Below, piece after piece: positions 17,821-26,621 of a stretch of DNA of 64,000 nucleotides. Below the pieces are notes generated by a model. It saw nothing but the letters and a program-made list of their open reading frames with translations. It was not told where the DNA came from and did no database searches. Position 1 is the stretch's first letter. Every line of letters begins with the position of its first letter. The stretch spans positions 105,601 to 169,600 of the forward strand of contig WTKD01000006.1 in the NCBI GenBank assembly GCA_011524535.1, in the 5' to 3' direction. Position numbers and translations under genes: made by a program. The DNA comes from Spirochaetaceae bacterium (lineage in GTDB: Bacteria > Spirochaetota > Spirochaetia > WTKD01).

Positions 17821-19104
17821 TTAATCGTCTGCATTCACTCGAGTGATGCGCGCCCCTAAGAGGGAAAGCCTCTCGTGTATATGTTCGTATCCCCTGTCTA
17901 TTTGATAAATATTATTAATAACACTTTTTCCTGGTGCGATTAAGGCCGCGATAAGCATCGCCATACCAGCTCTGACATCGGGAGATGTAAGCTCTGCGGG
18001 GTGTAGCTGGGTTGGCCCTATGACAACGGCACGATGAGGGTCGCATAGAACGATGCGTGCTCCCATTTCTATGAGTTTATCAACAAAGAACATACGAGAT
18101 TCAAACATTTTTTCGTGGATGAGAATGGTTCCCTCCACTTGGGTTGCAGTTACGGTTGCTATACTGGTTAGATCTGGTGGAAATCCTGGCCATGGAGCAT
18201 CGTCTATTTTTGGAATTGCGTTACCAAAATCAGGGACAATTCGTAATGTCTCCTTTTTATCAAGGATAAGTACATCATCTTCATAGGTCCAAGAGATTCC
18301 GAGTTTTCCAAATCCGATGCCCAGCCCATTCAACATACGGGGCTGTACTGGGCTTATCTGAATAGCAGCTCCTGTAATGGCTCCTAGACCGATGAGGGAG
18401 CCAATTTCCATATAATCGCTTCCAATGCTAAAGGGTGTGCCTCGTAACGATGATACTCCTGATATGTATAGAATATTAGACCCTACGCCCGTGATCCGTG
18501 CACCCATTGAAATTAGCATATTGCAAAGGTCCTGTACGTGTGGTTCGCTCGCAGCGTTTTCGATTACCGTGTTGCCTTCTGCCAGCACCGCGGCCATGAT
18601 TGTGTTTTCGGTTGCGGTGACGGATGCTTCGTCTAAGAACAGATCGGTTCCAGAGAGCTTTCCCGCAGAGAACGATATGGTTTCATCGATTGTTATATGA
18701 GCTCCAAGTTCTTTCAAGGCAAGAAAATGGGTATCAAGTCTTCGTTTTCCTATGATGTCTCCGCCCGGTGGATAGAGATGTGCTTCTTTGCATCGAGAAA
18801 GCAAGGGCCCTGCAAAAAGGATAGAAGCACGTATTTTTTGGGCTAGAGATCTCGGAATTGTTGATTCAGATACATTTTTTGCACATATCGTAGCGGTGTT
18901 GTTTTCAAAAGTTACATCAACACCGATGTGGCGTAGTATTTCAAGCATGATGTGAACATCTTCTATGTCTGGAATATTTTTCAATTCCATCGGTTCAGAA
19001 GTAAGCAAACAGGCCGCGATACAGGGAAGAGCGGCATTTTTATTCCCCTTTACCGAGATAGCCCCAGACAACGGATGCCCACCTTCAACAATGAATTTCA
19101 GCAT
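17821..19104 (-). CDS. murA: UDP-N-acetylglucosamine 1-carboxyvinyltransferase, Cys-to-Asp form
   Basis: MurA transfers enolpyruvate from PEP to UDP-GlcNAc, the first committed step of peptidoglycan synthesis, in the cytosol. The 427-residue length is typical. The N-terminus has GAISVKGNKNAALP with the catalytic Lys (KGNKN). The PEP-binding loop reads PPGGDIIGKRR: the usual active-site Cys (Cys115 in E. coli) is Asp116, encoded by GTC (reverse GAC) at 18757-18759. Asp at this position occurs naturally in Mycobacterium, Chlamydia and Borrelia and confers fosfomycin insensitivity. Ninety-three bases separate it from the divergent aspartokinase-like gene. Confidence 0.95.
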   Translation of the reverse strand: MLKFIVEGGHPLSGAISVKGNKNAALPCIAACLLTSEPMELKNIPDIEDVHIMLEILRHIGVDVTFENNTATICAKNVSESTIPRSLAQKIRASILFAGPLLSRCKEAHLYPPGGDIIGKRRLDTHFLALKELGAHITIDETISFSAGKLSGTDLFLDEASVTATENTIMAAVLAEGNTVIENAASEPHVQDLCNMLISMGARITGVGSNILYISGVSSLRGTPFSIGSDYMEIGSLIGLGAITGAAIQISPVQPRMLNGLGIGFGKLGISWTYEDDVLILDKKETLRIVPDFGNAIPKIDDAPWPGFPPDLTSIATVTATQVEGTILIHEKMFESRMFFVDKLIEMGARIVLCDPHRAVVIGPTQLHPAELTSPDVRAGMAMLIAALIAPGKSVINNIYQIDRGYEHIHERLSLLGARITRVNADD

Positions 19105-19197
19105 AAGTAATGCTTGTCTTATGGAAGGATATTGTCAAGTTTCTTGTTTTATTTTGACATCTTTTCTGGCTAGATATTTTCTGATAGTCTCGAATAT

Positions 19198-20562
19198 ATG
19201 CGCATAATCAAAATAGACGGAGATTCACTTTGGAATCCCTCATCCCTTGAGCGCATTGGTGAACTATGTACATCTAGACCAGGGGGCGGTGTTTTTGTAC
19301 TGTCAGCGCCAACTACCATCTATGGTATCCTCGAACAGATAGCGAACATCGCTCCGAGTGATGCCGAGAAAAGCAAAAAATTACTTTATTCTTGTTTGAA
19401 TGCATATAAGAATTTATGTGATAGATACAATCTCAGCGAGGCCTATCAAACAATAGAAGAAATGTCAGAAAATCTGAATGATGTTGTTGGCGGTGTGGTT
19501 CGTATTCGTGAATGTTCGATCCGTTCTTCTGATTGTATTCGAAGTTATGCGGTGCTATTTGCGATCGAATTTTTTGCAAAACTATTAGAGTCACGTGGTA
19601 ATGATGTTGTGCGGTATGCTCCTTCAGAAGGAATTATATTCGACGAACCCCAGGGAGATGTTTTGTTCGATGAATCGTACGCTAGGCTTGAAATTTTACG
19701 GAATACCCAACAAGAAAAAAAAGTGCATTTGGTAGCTGGAGGCATTGGAAGCCTGAAAGAGAGTGATGCCATAACCTGTTTTGGTCCTGGCGGAGCAGAT
19801 CTGACAGCGGTTCTTTTTGCTGTTGCCTTTCGGGTAGACAAATTGACCTTGCTTACCAAGAAGGAGGGGCTCTTTGTTGTCGATCCTTCATTGGTGAGTG
19901 GAGCATCGGTAATACAAGAATTGTCTATGCAAGAGGCGTTAGAATTGACATATTGTGGTGGACATACGATACATTCAGAAGCACTCATCCCTTTGGAAAC
20001 CCACAACATCGATGTGCACATAAAGAGCATAGAAAAAATAGATGCAAGCGGGACATGGATTCGATGGAATCCTCCATCATCAGCAAATCCAGTGAAGGGA
20101 ATCAGTGTGGTGCACGATGTTGCATTGGTTGTAGTGTCGGGAAGGGGGATGCGCGGGACGCAAGGAACCGCTTCGAGAGTATTTGCCGCATTGGCGCAAT
20201 CATCCATAAACGCCGTAATGATCAGTCAAACAGCGAGCGAGCAAAATATTTGTATTGTATGCACGAAAAGCCAAATAGCTCAGGCGCAGGGAACCTTACA
20301 AAACTCACTCAAAGAAGATTTACAAAAACACAGAATATCTCATATTTCAGCGATCAATGATGTTGCGATCCTTGGAGTTGTTGGTGAGCATATGCGAGGC
20401 CGGCATGGCATAGCTGGGGCAATTTTTAGTAGTTTGGGGAAGGCGAATATCAATGTAGTAGCTATTGCCCAGGGATCGTCGGAAGTAAATATATCCTTTG
20501 CGGTTGCACAGGCAGACGTGCATAAGGCCGCAAATACCCTCTACCAGGAGTTTTTTGGATGA
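19198..20562 (+). CDS. Aspartokinase-family protein with two ACT domains, degenerate motifs
   Basis: The 454 residues follow the aspartate kinase layout: an amino-acid kinase domain (1-290) and two C-terminal ACT domains (about 300-375 and 380-454) that normally bind Lys or Thr for feedback control. The N-terminal KFGGTS is here KIDGDS (Lys5 kept), and the usual TTLGRGGSD is TCFGPGGAD near 193-201. YCGGHTIHSEALIP matches the family's conserved late segment. The altered nucleotide and substrate loops make activity uncertain. It overlaps thrC by four bases (ATGA), so a role in aspartate-family synthesis or its regulation is likely. Homoserine dehydrogenase is not in the window. Confidence 0.78.
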   Translation: MRIIKIDGDSLWNPSSLERIGELCTSRPGGGVFVLSAPTTIYGILEQIANIAPSDAEKSKKLLYSCLNAYKNLCDRYNLSEAYQTIEEMSENLNDVVGGVVRIRECSIRSSDCIRSYAVLFAIEFFAKLLESRGNDVVRYAPSEGIIFDEPQGDVLFDESYARLEILRNTQQEKKVHLVAGGIGSLKESDAITCFGPGGADLTAVLFAVAFRVDKLTLLTKKEGLFVVDPSLVSGASVIQELSMQEALELTYCGGHTIHSEALIPLETHNIDVHIKSIEKIDASGTWIRWNPPSSANPVKGISVVHDVALVVVSGRGMRGTQGTASRVFAALAQSSINAVMISQTASEQNICIVCTKSQIAQAQGTLQNSLKEDLQKHRISHISAINDVAILGVVGEHMRGRHGIAGAIFSSLGKANINVVAIAQGSSEVNISFAVAQADVHKAANTLYQEFFG

Positions 20563-21839
20563 ATTTGTGTAGTACACGTAATAAATCACTACGAGTCAAT
20601 TTTTCAGAAGCAGTAGCCAGTGGATTGGCTTCCGATGGTGGATTGTTTTATCCAATCGATTCGATAGATTTACGTCGGGTGCTTGAATCTGATCCACCGA
20701 GTTTTCAAGATTTTGCCTTCACCGTATTATCTGAATTGCTAGCTGGAGAATGTACATCCGAAGACCTAGAAGCAATCGCTCACGAAGCTTTTTATTTTTC
20801 TCCGGACATGTTCACTATACACGAACGTATTAGCTTGTTGGATCTTTCTACGGGAAAAACAGCTGCCTTCAAGGATTATGGTGCGAGCTTTTTGGCCTCT
20901 TGGATGTCGCGTTTCCAATCGGACCCAGTAGTAATTCTCACGGCGACGAGTGGAGATACCGGCAGTGCGGTTGCGCAGGCGTTTTATAATAAGCGGAATA
21001 TATCCGTTGTCGTTTTGTTTCCGGAGGGAAAAATAAGCCAGATACAAGAAAGGCAGATGACGACTCTGGGGGATAATATAGATTGCCTTGCTGTAAATGG
21101 TTCTTTTGATGATTGTCAGGCCATGGTAAAAGCATGCTTTGCCGATGATCAGTTACGCGATTCTATCCATATCAGTTCAGCGAATAGCATAAACATTGGA
21201 AGACTCATCCCGCAATCGTTGTATTATCTATATGCGCGTAAGCGTATCGAAGGAGACATACGATTTTGTGTTCCTTCTGGAAATTTTGGAAATATGGTTG
21301 CAGCTATGTTTGCGCGACAGTGGGGGATGGACTGCGACCCATTCCTGGCGGCCTGTAACGAAAATGACACAATCCCATCCTTTCTATCTTCCGATACATA
21401 TGCGGCAAAACCATCGATTGAGACCTATGCCACGGCGATGGATGTTGGTAATCCAAGTAATTTTGAACGATTTATGTTCTTGTGCGAACAGCGGTCGATA
21501 TCTCCACAAAAGCTTGTTTCGGCAATTTCGGTGACCGATGATCAAATACTAGAAACAATCCGCCGGTATTATGAAATGTACGGGCAATTCGTTTGTCCCC
21601 ATACAGCAACCGGGTTGTATTATGCAGAGCAAGAATTAGATAAAGGCCTGGAAGGACATGTGGTGTGTGTTAGCACCGCTCATGCTGGAAAGTTCAGAGA
21701 GACGGTACACAAAGCCTGTGGGCATACTCCCGATCTACCTCCACAACTTCAGGGGCTTGAAGACAAACCTACACACAAAAAAAATATTGATGCGAATATT
21801 GAACAATTTAAACAGCATCTTAGGAAACGATATGGCTGA
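20559..21839 (+). CDS. thrC: Threonine synthase
   Basis: This PLP enzyme converts O-phosphohomoserine to threonine. The 426 residues have the PLP-lysine motif TAAFKDYGA (Lys105), the phosphate loop TSGDTGSAV, and SANSINIGRLIPQ typical of the long-form enzymes. The start overlaps the stop of the aspartokinase-like gene. Its own last eight bases overlap the start of the GH31 gene, so translation of all three is probably coupled. Confidence 0.93.
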   Translation: MNLCSTRNKSLRVNFSEAVASGLASDGGLFYPIDSIDLRRVLESDPPSFQDFAFTVLSELLAGECTSEDLEAIAHEAFYFSPDMFTIHERISLLDLSTGKTAAFKDYGASFLASWMSRFQSDPVVILTATSGDTGSAVAQAFYNKRNISVVVLFPEGKISQIQERQMTTLGDNIDCLAVNGSFDDCQAMVKACFADDQLRDSIHISSANSINIGRLIPQSLYYLYARKRIEGDIRFCVPSGNFGNMVAAMFARQWGMDCDPFLAACNENDTIPSFLSSDTYAAKPSIETYATAMDVGNPSNFERFMFLCEQRSISPQKLVSAISVTDDQILETIRRYYEMYGQFVCPHTATGLYYAEQELDKGLEGHVVCVSTAHAGKFRETVHKACGHTPDLPPQLQGLEDKPTHKKNIDANIEQFKQHLRKRYG

Positions 21840-24153
21840 TACAATCACCACCAAACGAGTAACACAATATGAATTATCTCTGGAGCATACCCAATTTCTC
21901 CGCATAACCAACAGGGGGCAGGGGTTTTGGAGATTCCAAGTGGGAGAAAAAGAAGAAATTAGTCTTCCGGATTACACTGCAATAGAGGAATCAACGGAGA
22001 ATGAATTTCAGGTATCTGAAGAAGAGCGCATAGTACGGGTATACGACAAAGATATCATATGTGAGTTATGTATCGATGCGGAATGGGGAATGTTAAATAG
22101 TATTACCTACAGCTTCCTGAAACATGGGGGCACCGAAATTCTTGCGCAAGGTATGTTGCTGCGTAGATATGAACACGGAATACAATGCAGTGTTGATACA
22201 GATTCTTCTTGGAGGGTTTTGGGGCTTGGGGAAAAAACGGGGGGTCTCAACAAGAAGGGAAATATTTGGGAAATGTGGAATACTGATGAACCAACGCAAT
22301 TTGCCGAAACGGATCCCCTCTATGCTTCTATACCCATTTTTTTTCATCACCGGCCAGGACAATGTCTAGGAGTTCTGGTCAATAGCACAGCACGACTCGT
22401 ATTTGATTGTGGGAAGACCTATAATCGTGAAATACTTGTTTCTGTTCCCGAACCTAATTTGGATATATGTATGGCTTTTGGCGATGGATTGAGTTCAATC
22501 CAGAAGGGTATTGCCGAATTGGCTGGATATATCTCCTTGCCACCGATATGGAGCCTAGGATTCCATCAAAGTAGATATAGCTATTACTCGGATATGCAGG
22601 TCAAAAATGTTGTAAGTGAATTTCGTAGAAGAAGAATTCCATGCGATGTCATTCATCTAGATATACATTATATGGATTATTTCAGGGTTTTTACGTGGAA
22701 TAACACACGATTTCCGAATATAGTTGCATTCATAGAAGAGATGAAAAAACAAAACATTCATTTCATAGCTATTGTTGATCCGGGTGTAAAAGTAGATGAG
22801 GATTATCCCGTCTACCAAGAAGGAATAGAAAAGGGATTATTTGTTACGAGGGATGATGGAACTGTGTATATAGGCGAAGTTTGGCCTGGAGATGCAGTAT
22901 ATCCAGATTTTTTTAACAAAGAAACTCATGAATTTTGGGCGAAATGGCATTCTAAATTGCTGGGAATGGGTATATCGGGGATATGGAATGATATGAATGA
23001 ACCCGCGAATTTTAGTAATACCGATGATCTTGCTTCACATGGAAGATCGCTTCCATCGAAAACAGAAGTTATCTTTGATGGAAAAAAAGTACCATTCGAT
23101 CGTTTGCACAATGCGTATGGCACGGCAATGGCAATTGCAACGATTCATGCTTTCGCTAAACATGCCCCAGAAAGAAGACCATTCATACTTACAAGAGCGG
23201 CATCTTTGGGGGCTCAGCGACATGCTGCGTTATGGACAGGAGATAATACGAGTTGGTGGGAGCATTTGAGGCAGGCTGTGCCTATGCTATTAAACCTTGG
23301 TCTATCGGCCTTTCCTTTTGTCGGAGGGGACGTAGGGGGTTTTCAAGAGGAATCAAATGCAGAATTGTACACTAGATGGATGGGTGCGGCCTGTCTCATG
23401 CCTTTTTTCCGCGGACACAGTGTACTGGATTCTGGTAACCATGAACCCTGGGCCTTCGATGAACAATGCGAAGAAGACTGTCGATCGTTTATTTCTTTGC
23501 GCTATCGTCTTTTGCCGTATTTGTACACACAGTTCTATTTGGCATCTCGTTCGGGGGTGCCGATTATGCGATCCTTGGGATACGAATTCGAGAACGACAT
23601 TATCGCCCACAATGTGCAAGATCAATTTCTGGTAGGAGATGCCTTGCTCGTGGCTCCTATCCTGGTAGAAGGAAATCGAGCGAGGACCGTATATTTGCCC
23701 GATACTACGGAGTGGTATGAGTGGGAAACGAAACGAATTCACAAGGGTGGAGCTCAGGTTCAGGCAAGAGGAGAACTTTCTGACCTGCCTATGTACGTAA
23801 AGGCAGGATCAATTATCGCAAATGAGCACCCCCGTGAGCACACTGGAGAAGAAAGAAACACCCCGTTGATATTGCATGTGTATCCCGACAAAAAGGGGTG
23901 CGGGTCACAGACCCTATATATTGATGCAGGAGAAGGTATGGAATACATGAAGGGTGAATATCTCGTTATAGAATGCGATTATACAGATCATGTGTGTGCT
24001 TTGCGTCTTCGAGATGGGCATGGGTTGTTTCCCTGGGAAGGGGTTCGTGTACAGGTGTTTGATGACCCAATCCGTGATGGGGAGGAAATCTTTGCGCAGT
24101 CTTTTTTTCTTAGTAATCAGGAGATTATGATTGAAACTACTTCGTCCACTTGA
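21832..24153 (+). CDS. GH31 alpha-glucosidase
   Basis: A 773-residue family 31 glycoside hydrolase, which releases alpha-glucose or alpha-xylose from non-reducing ends. The catalytic domain starts near 230 (LPPIWSLGFHQSRYSY). It has WNDMNEP with nucleophile Asp387, and TGD with probable acid/base Asp471. FVGGDVGGFQ and MGAACLMPFFRGHS follow. No signal peptide is present, so it should act in the cytosol on imported oligosaccharides. The chosen ATG 21832 has AGGA at 21822; the frame is open back to 21658 inside thrC but that part is not coding. It overlaps both neighbours, an odd companion for thrC. Confidence 0.92.
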   Translation: MADTITTKRVTQYELSLEHTQFLRITNRGQGFWRFQVGEKEEISLPDYTAIEESTENEFQVSEEERIVRVYDKDIICELCIDAEWGMLNSITYSFLKHGGTEILAQGMLLRRYEHGIQCSVDTDSSWRVLGLGEKTGGLNKKGNIWEMWNTDEPTQFAETDPLYASIPIFFHHRPGQCLGVLVNSTARLVFDCGKTYNREILVSVPEPNLDICMAFGDGLSSIQKGIAELAGYISLPPIWSLGFHQSRYSYYSDMQVKNVVSEFRRRRIPCDVIHLDIHYMDYFRVFTWNNTRFPNIVAFIEEMKKQNIHFIAIVDPGVKVDEDYPVYQEGIEKGLFVTRDDGTVYIGEVWPGDAVYPDFFNKETHEFWAKWHSKLLGMGISGIWNDMNEPANFSNTDDLASHGRSLPSKTEVIFDGKKVPFDRLHNAYGTAMAIATIHAFAKHAPERRPFILTRAASLGAQRHAALWTGDNTSWWEHLRQAVPMLLNLGLSAFPFVGGDVGGFQEESNAELYTRWMGAACLMPFFRGHSVLDSGNHEPWAFDEQCEEDCRSFISLRYRLLPYLYTQFYLASRSGVPIMRSLGYEFENDIIAHNVQDQFLVGDALLVAPILVEGNRARTVYLPDTTEWYEWETKRIHKGGAQVQARGELSDLPMYVKAGSIIANEHPREHTGEERNTPLILHVYPDKKGCGSQTLYIDAGEGMEYMKGEYLVIECDYTDHVCALRLRDGHGLFPWEGVRVQVFDDPIRDGEEIFAQSFFLSNQEIMIETTSST

Positions 24154-24499
24154 TTGGGTGATAATTGGAGTGGCTATTTCCGGTTTGATTTTGCTTGGTT
24201 GGTATAGTTATGGGTCTGGAGGAACAGGATCAATTGTGGAGGTACGTAGTGATGATGGGGTAGCTGCTTATCCATTATCCGAAGACAGAGAACTCTTTCT
24301 GACCGGTCCCATCGGGGAAACACATATATCGATAGAAAATAGCACGGTTAGGGTATTGGCAGATCCAGGACCCTTACAGATATGCGTTAACGCAGGAGCG
24401 ATAGAACGCCATGGAGAATGGCTTGCTTGTTTGCCTAATAAGATACTTATTACTATTCAAGGAGCCATCGAAGGGGATATAGACATAATCAGTCGATGA
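24131..24499 (+). CDS. NusG domain II-containing membrane-anchored protein
   Basis: A 122-residue protein with an N-terminal membrane anchor (about 8-26) and a NusG-II-like domain outside: AAYPLSEDRE, the central GETHISIENSTVRVLADPG, ICVNAGAI and GEWLACLPNKILI. Related proteins have a CP..IC motif pair plus ACLPN; here the first Cys is missing (DPGPLQIC) while Cys in ICV and in ACLP remain. The start is TTG 24131 with AGGAG at 24119-24123, inside the end of the GH31 gene. Function is unknown; in other bacteria such proteins sit near redox or lipid genes. Confidence 0.75.
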   Translation: MKLLRPLDWVIIGVAISGLILLGWYSYGSGGTGSIVEVRSDDGVAAYPLSEDRELFLTGPIGETHISIENSTVRVLADPGPLQICVNAGAIERHGEWLACLPNKILITIQGAIEGDIDIISR

Positions 24500-24560
24500 T
24501 ATACATCACCAACCGATCTATGTTTTGGATTGTGAGTTTCTTATGATGAAGTTGTAGGAC

Positions 24561-25166
24561 CTAGGCTGAGTAGGCGAAATACAGTCCTTCTAGTGCATTC
24601 CAGAGCGATTCAGACATGCGTCGACAGGCATCAAGGGCCTTTTCTCGCTTATCGGTATCGAGTGATTCCATGCGGGTGAACAATTTTTCAGCCTCGTGCT
24701 CATTGTGTAAATGGGCCTCGAAATAGGGCTCTACCCCTTTTGGAAGGTCGTATTTTGTTTTGAGCCCGTCTAACTTTGTACGGGCCGTTTCGGGTTGTTG
24801 AACCTCGAAAGCATATAATGCTCCGGGGGCGGCGTTTTGATCTGAGAATAATTCCTTTGTTGTATCTATGAGGGCTTGAACTTCGGGAACGCGAGCCTGG
24901 CCAACCTTTGTATCCAGGGCTTCCGCAAAATCATCCCAGAGTTCCATATGTTCTTGTTCCTCTTGTGTTGTTTCTGCGTCCGAGAGGGTTGTCCACCCTT
25001 CAGGAAGACAGGAAATAAAGGCTCCATATTCTTCTGCATAGGCCTGGAGTGCTCGGCGGGACAAACGTCCTTCGGTCCAGGCAACATAAAATGGATTCTT
25101 TAACAGATTCCAACGAGATACAATAGATGATAGAGAATCTTTCAAATACGATGTAGGATGTGACAT
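24561..25166 (-). CDS. CADD/TenA-like iron-dependent oxidase family protein
   Basis: The 201 residues resemble Chlamydia CADD (CT610) and the PqqC/TenA helical fold: NPFYVAWTEGRL, LQAYAEEYGAF, EHMELWDDFA, ALYAFEVQQPE and HNEHEAEKLF. Those Glu and His residues match the positions that bind a di-metal centre in CADD. CADD-like proteins make para-aminobenzoate from a Tyr of their own in some organisms; that function here is only inferred. ATG 25166 is the best start; the frame is open to 25256 over the divergent thioesterase promoter. Confidence 0.7.
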   Translation of the reverse strand: MSHPTSYLKDSLSSIVSRWNLLKNPFYVAWTEGRLSRRALQAYAEEYGAFISCLPEGWTTLSDAETTQEEQEHMELWDDFAEALDTKVGQARVPEVQALIDTTKELFSDQNAAPGALYAFEVQQPETARTKLDGLKTKYDLPKGVEPYFEAHLHNEHEAEKLFTRMESLDTDKREKALDACRRMSESLWNALEGLYFAYSA

Positions 25167-25215
25167 ACGATAACGTACTTCTTCATTAGAATTTTGTAAA
25201 GGATAAGGGGTAAAT

Positions 25216-25626
25216 ATGGATAAAAAGCCGCTTGTTTTTCGGATGCCCATTGGCATCTATACTTATGATATAGATTATGCAGGTCATGTAAGTAATACTG
25301 CCTATGTTCGTTGGCTTGAGGTACTTCGGTATCATTTTCTTGAGGAATATTATCCTGTTAAAAATTTGATAGAAGAGGGCTATTTTCCCGTGGTTGTCCG
25401 AACACAGATTCTATATAAAAGACCATTGAAGCTTTTTGATGAATGCATTGGTTCGATCTGGGTATCTCAATACAAACAGGTTCGCCATACATTGAAGGCT
25501 CATTTTTCTGTGCAAGATATTATATACGCGGAAGCAGAGCATATAATGGCTTTCATAGATGCTGAAACATCAACGATACGTAAAATTCCTGATGCGCTCA
25601 TGGCTTTATTTCGTAAGTATTGTTAA
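25216..25626 (+). CDS. Acyl-CoA thioesterase, hotdog fold (4HBT/YbgC type)
   Basis: A 136-residue hotdog-fold protein. The active-site helix region reads YDIDYAGHVSNTAYVRWLE, in which the Asp of DYAGHV is the usual catalytic residue of the 4-hydroxybenzoyl-CoA thioesterase group. YKRPLKLFDE and AEHIMAFID fit the remaining strands. It probably hydrolyses an acyl-CoA or acyl-ACP in the cytosol; the substrate is unknown. It is divergent from the CADD-like gene by 49 bases. Confidence 0.85.
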   Translation: MDKKPLVFRMPIGIYTYDIDYAGHVSNTAYVRWLEVLRYHFLEEYYPVKNLIEEGYFPVVVRTQILYKRPLKLFDECIGSIWVSQYKQVRHTLKAHFSVQDIIYAEAEHIMAFIDAETSTIRKIPDALMALFRKYC

Positions 25627-25920
25627 TCTTCCCATTGGGGGGCACATTCATAAGCGCTATAGTTTATTTTTGGAGTCTCAATTCGATCTCATTAAAATTG
25701 TATGGGTTAAAAGTATGCCTAATAGCCCGTGTCAAAGGAAAATCCCTAAGACTTTAGACCTATGCTTGCATTAAATCTGGTGGAAGAACAGAAAGAAAAA
25801 TTTTTCCTATTTCTTATAGAGGAATTGAAATTGCGTCAACATACCATCGGGTGTGTTGATATCGATGTTCATAGCGTTTAAAAAACAACTACAGATCGGT
25901 CCAAAACGGAATGCGTCTTG
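25627..25920. other. Intergenic stretch with a possible integrase remnant
   Basis: This 294-base spacer lies between the thioesterase and the convergent MGMT-like gene. The only coding-like piece is a 39-codon ORF at 25762-25881, listed separately. No terminator hairpin with a T-run is evident. Confidence 0.4.
25762..25881 (+). pseudogene. Possible remnant of a tyrosine recombinase N-terminal domain
   Basis: A 39-residue ORF reads FFLFLIEELKLRQHTIG near its middle. This pattern resembles the N-terminal SAM-like core-binding domain of XerC/XerD-type recombinases (a 'FLxYLxxExGLSxxTxxxY' shape). It stops at TAA 25879, and no catalytic domain follows in any frame. It has no ribosome-binding site. 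The position, 540 bases from tRNA-Ser, would suit a decayed integrase. The match is short and may be chance. Confidence 0.2.
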
Positions 25921-26322
25921 CTACCGCTCGGATGCTCTCAACAATTTCAGCTCATCCTTGTCGATGCTGAGCTTGCTAGCTGTGGAGGTTCCCTCGAGGT
26001 CGACGCGCCAGAATGGTGTTATTTCGGCTAAGGGTGTGTTTTGGTTTCGTTCTTCGATCGCTGCCTCGCAGACGATTCGAAAAAATATACCCGTTGAAAC
26101 AGGACAAGTTGCGTCTGCTTTGTGTTTCTTCGCTAGAGATTTTCTCATTTCTAGGGGTGAGACGGTTGTCCCCCGAGGAAGCTGACGAATAAATTCGTCA
26201 ATTTCTTGAGGTGATGAAATCAGCATGGTATATCCCGACGGAATTCCAGCAAAGGGTTTATGCAACACCTTCGTATGAGGGGTTTTTCCGCAATCTCGTT
26301 TTTCAACCCATGTCTTTGGCAT
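25921..26322 (-). CDS. MGMT-like family protein (conserved, no alkyl-acceptor motif)
   Basis: The 133 residues match a widespread family often labelled MGMT-like. The blocks are PFAGIPSGYTMLI, IDEFIRQLPRGTTV, a KKHKADATCPVSTGIF segment, and ITPFWRV. The overall shape resembles the DNA-binding domain of O6-alkylguanine methyltransferase, but the PCHR active-site motif is absent, so a repair role is not supported. Start ATG 26322 has GGGAGG five bases upstream. The frame runs on to 26517, but that part is the tRNA-Ser gene. Confidence 0.7.
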   Translation of the reverse strand: MPKTWVEKRDCGKTPHTKVLHKPFAGIPSGYTMLISSPQEIDEFIRQLPRGTTVSPLEMRKSLAKKHKADATCPVSTGIFFRIVCEAAIEERNQNTPLAEITPFWRVDLEGTSTASKLSIDKDELKLLRASER

Positions 26323-26421
26323 ATTGCCTCCCAAAAAACGATGTGTGTTCTGTGGATAATGCGCCCACACAAGGTTCACATCTATATCTGTTTGGTCCTC
26401 CATTACCTGCTTTTGGCAGGA

Positions 26422-26508
26422 CGGAGAGAGAGGGATTCGAACCCTCGGTACCCTTACGAGCACAATGGTTTTCAAGACCATCTCCTTAAACCACTCGGAC
26501 ACCTCTCC
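26422..26508 (-). tRNA. tRNA-Ser (anticodon UGA)
   Basis: The minus strand from 26508 to 26422 folds as an 87-base class II tRNA. The acceptor stem GGAGAGG pairs with TCTCTCC. The anticodon stem ATGGT/ACCAT encloses the loop CTTGAAA with anticodon TGA. A long variable arm follows, and the T-arm is GAGGG/CCCTC with TTCGAAT. The discriminator base is G, as expected for Ser, and CCA is not encoded. Anticodon UGA reads UCA and related Ser codons. Confidence 0.97.
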
Positions 26509-26621
26509 TTCACGCAATTTATTGTATCGAATAATAAACCACGCTACGTGAAAGTGTACGAACAGTCAAGAAACTCGTCAAGCAAACAAGAGATCCTGCC
26601 GATCAACTGGGAATTCTATAA

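Noticed and set aside
19545-20207. Minus-strand ORF of 220 codons
   Set aside because: Mirror frame of the aspartokinase gene with no ribosome-binding site and low-complexity content.
26323-26517. N-terminal extension of the MGMT-like gene (GEVSEWFKEMVLK)
   Set aside because: This is the tRNA-Ser sequence translated; the true start at 26322 has a good ribosome-binding site.
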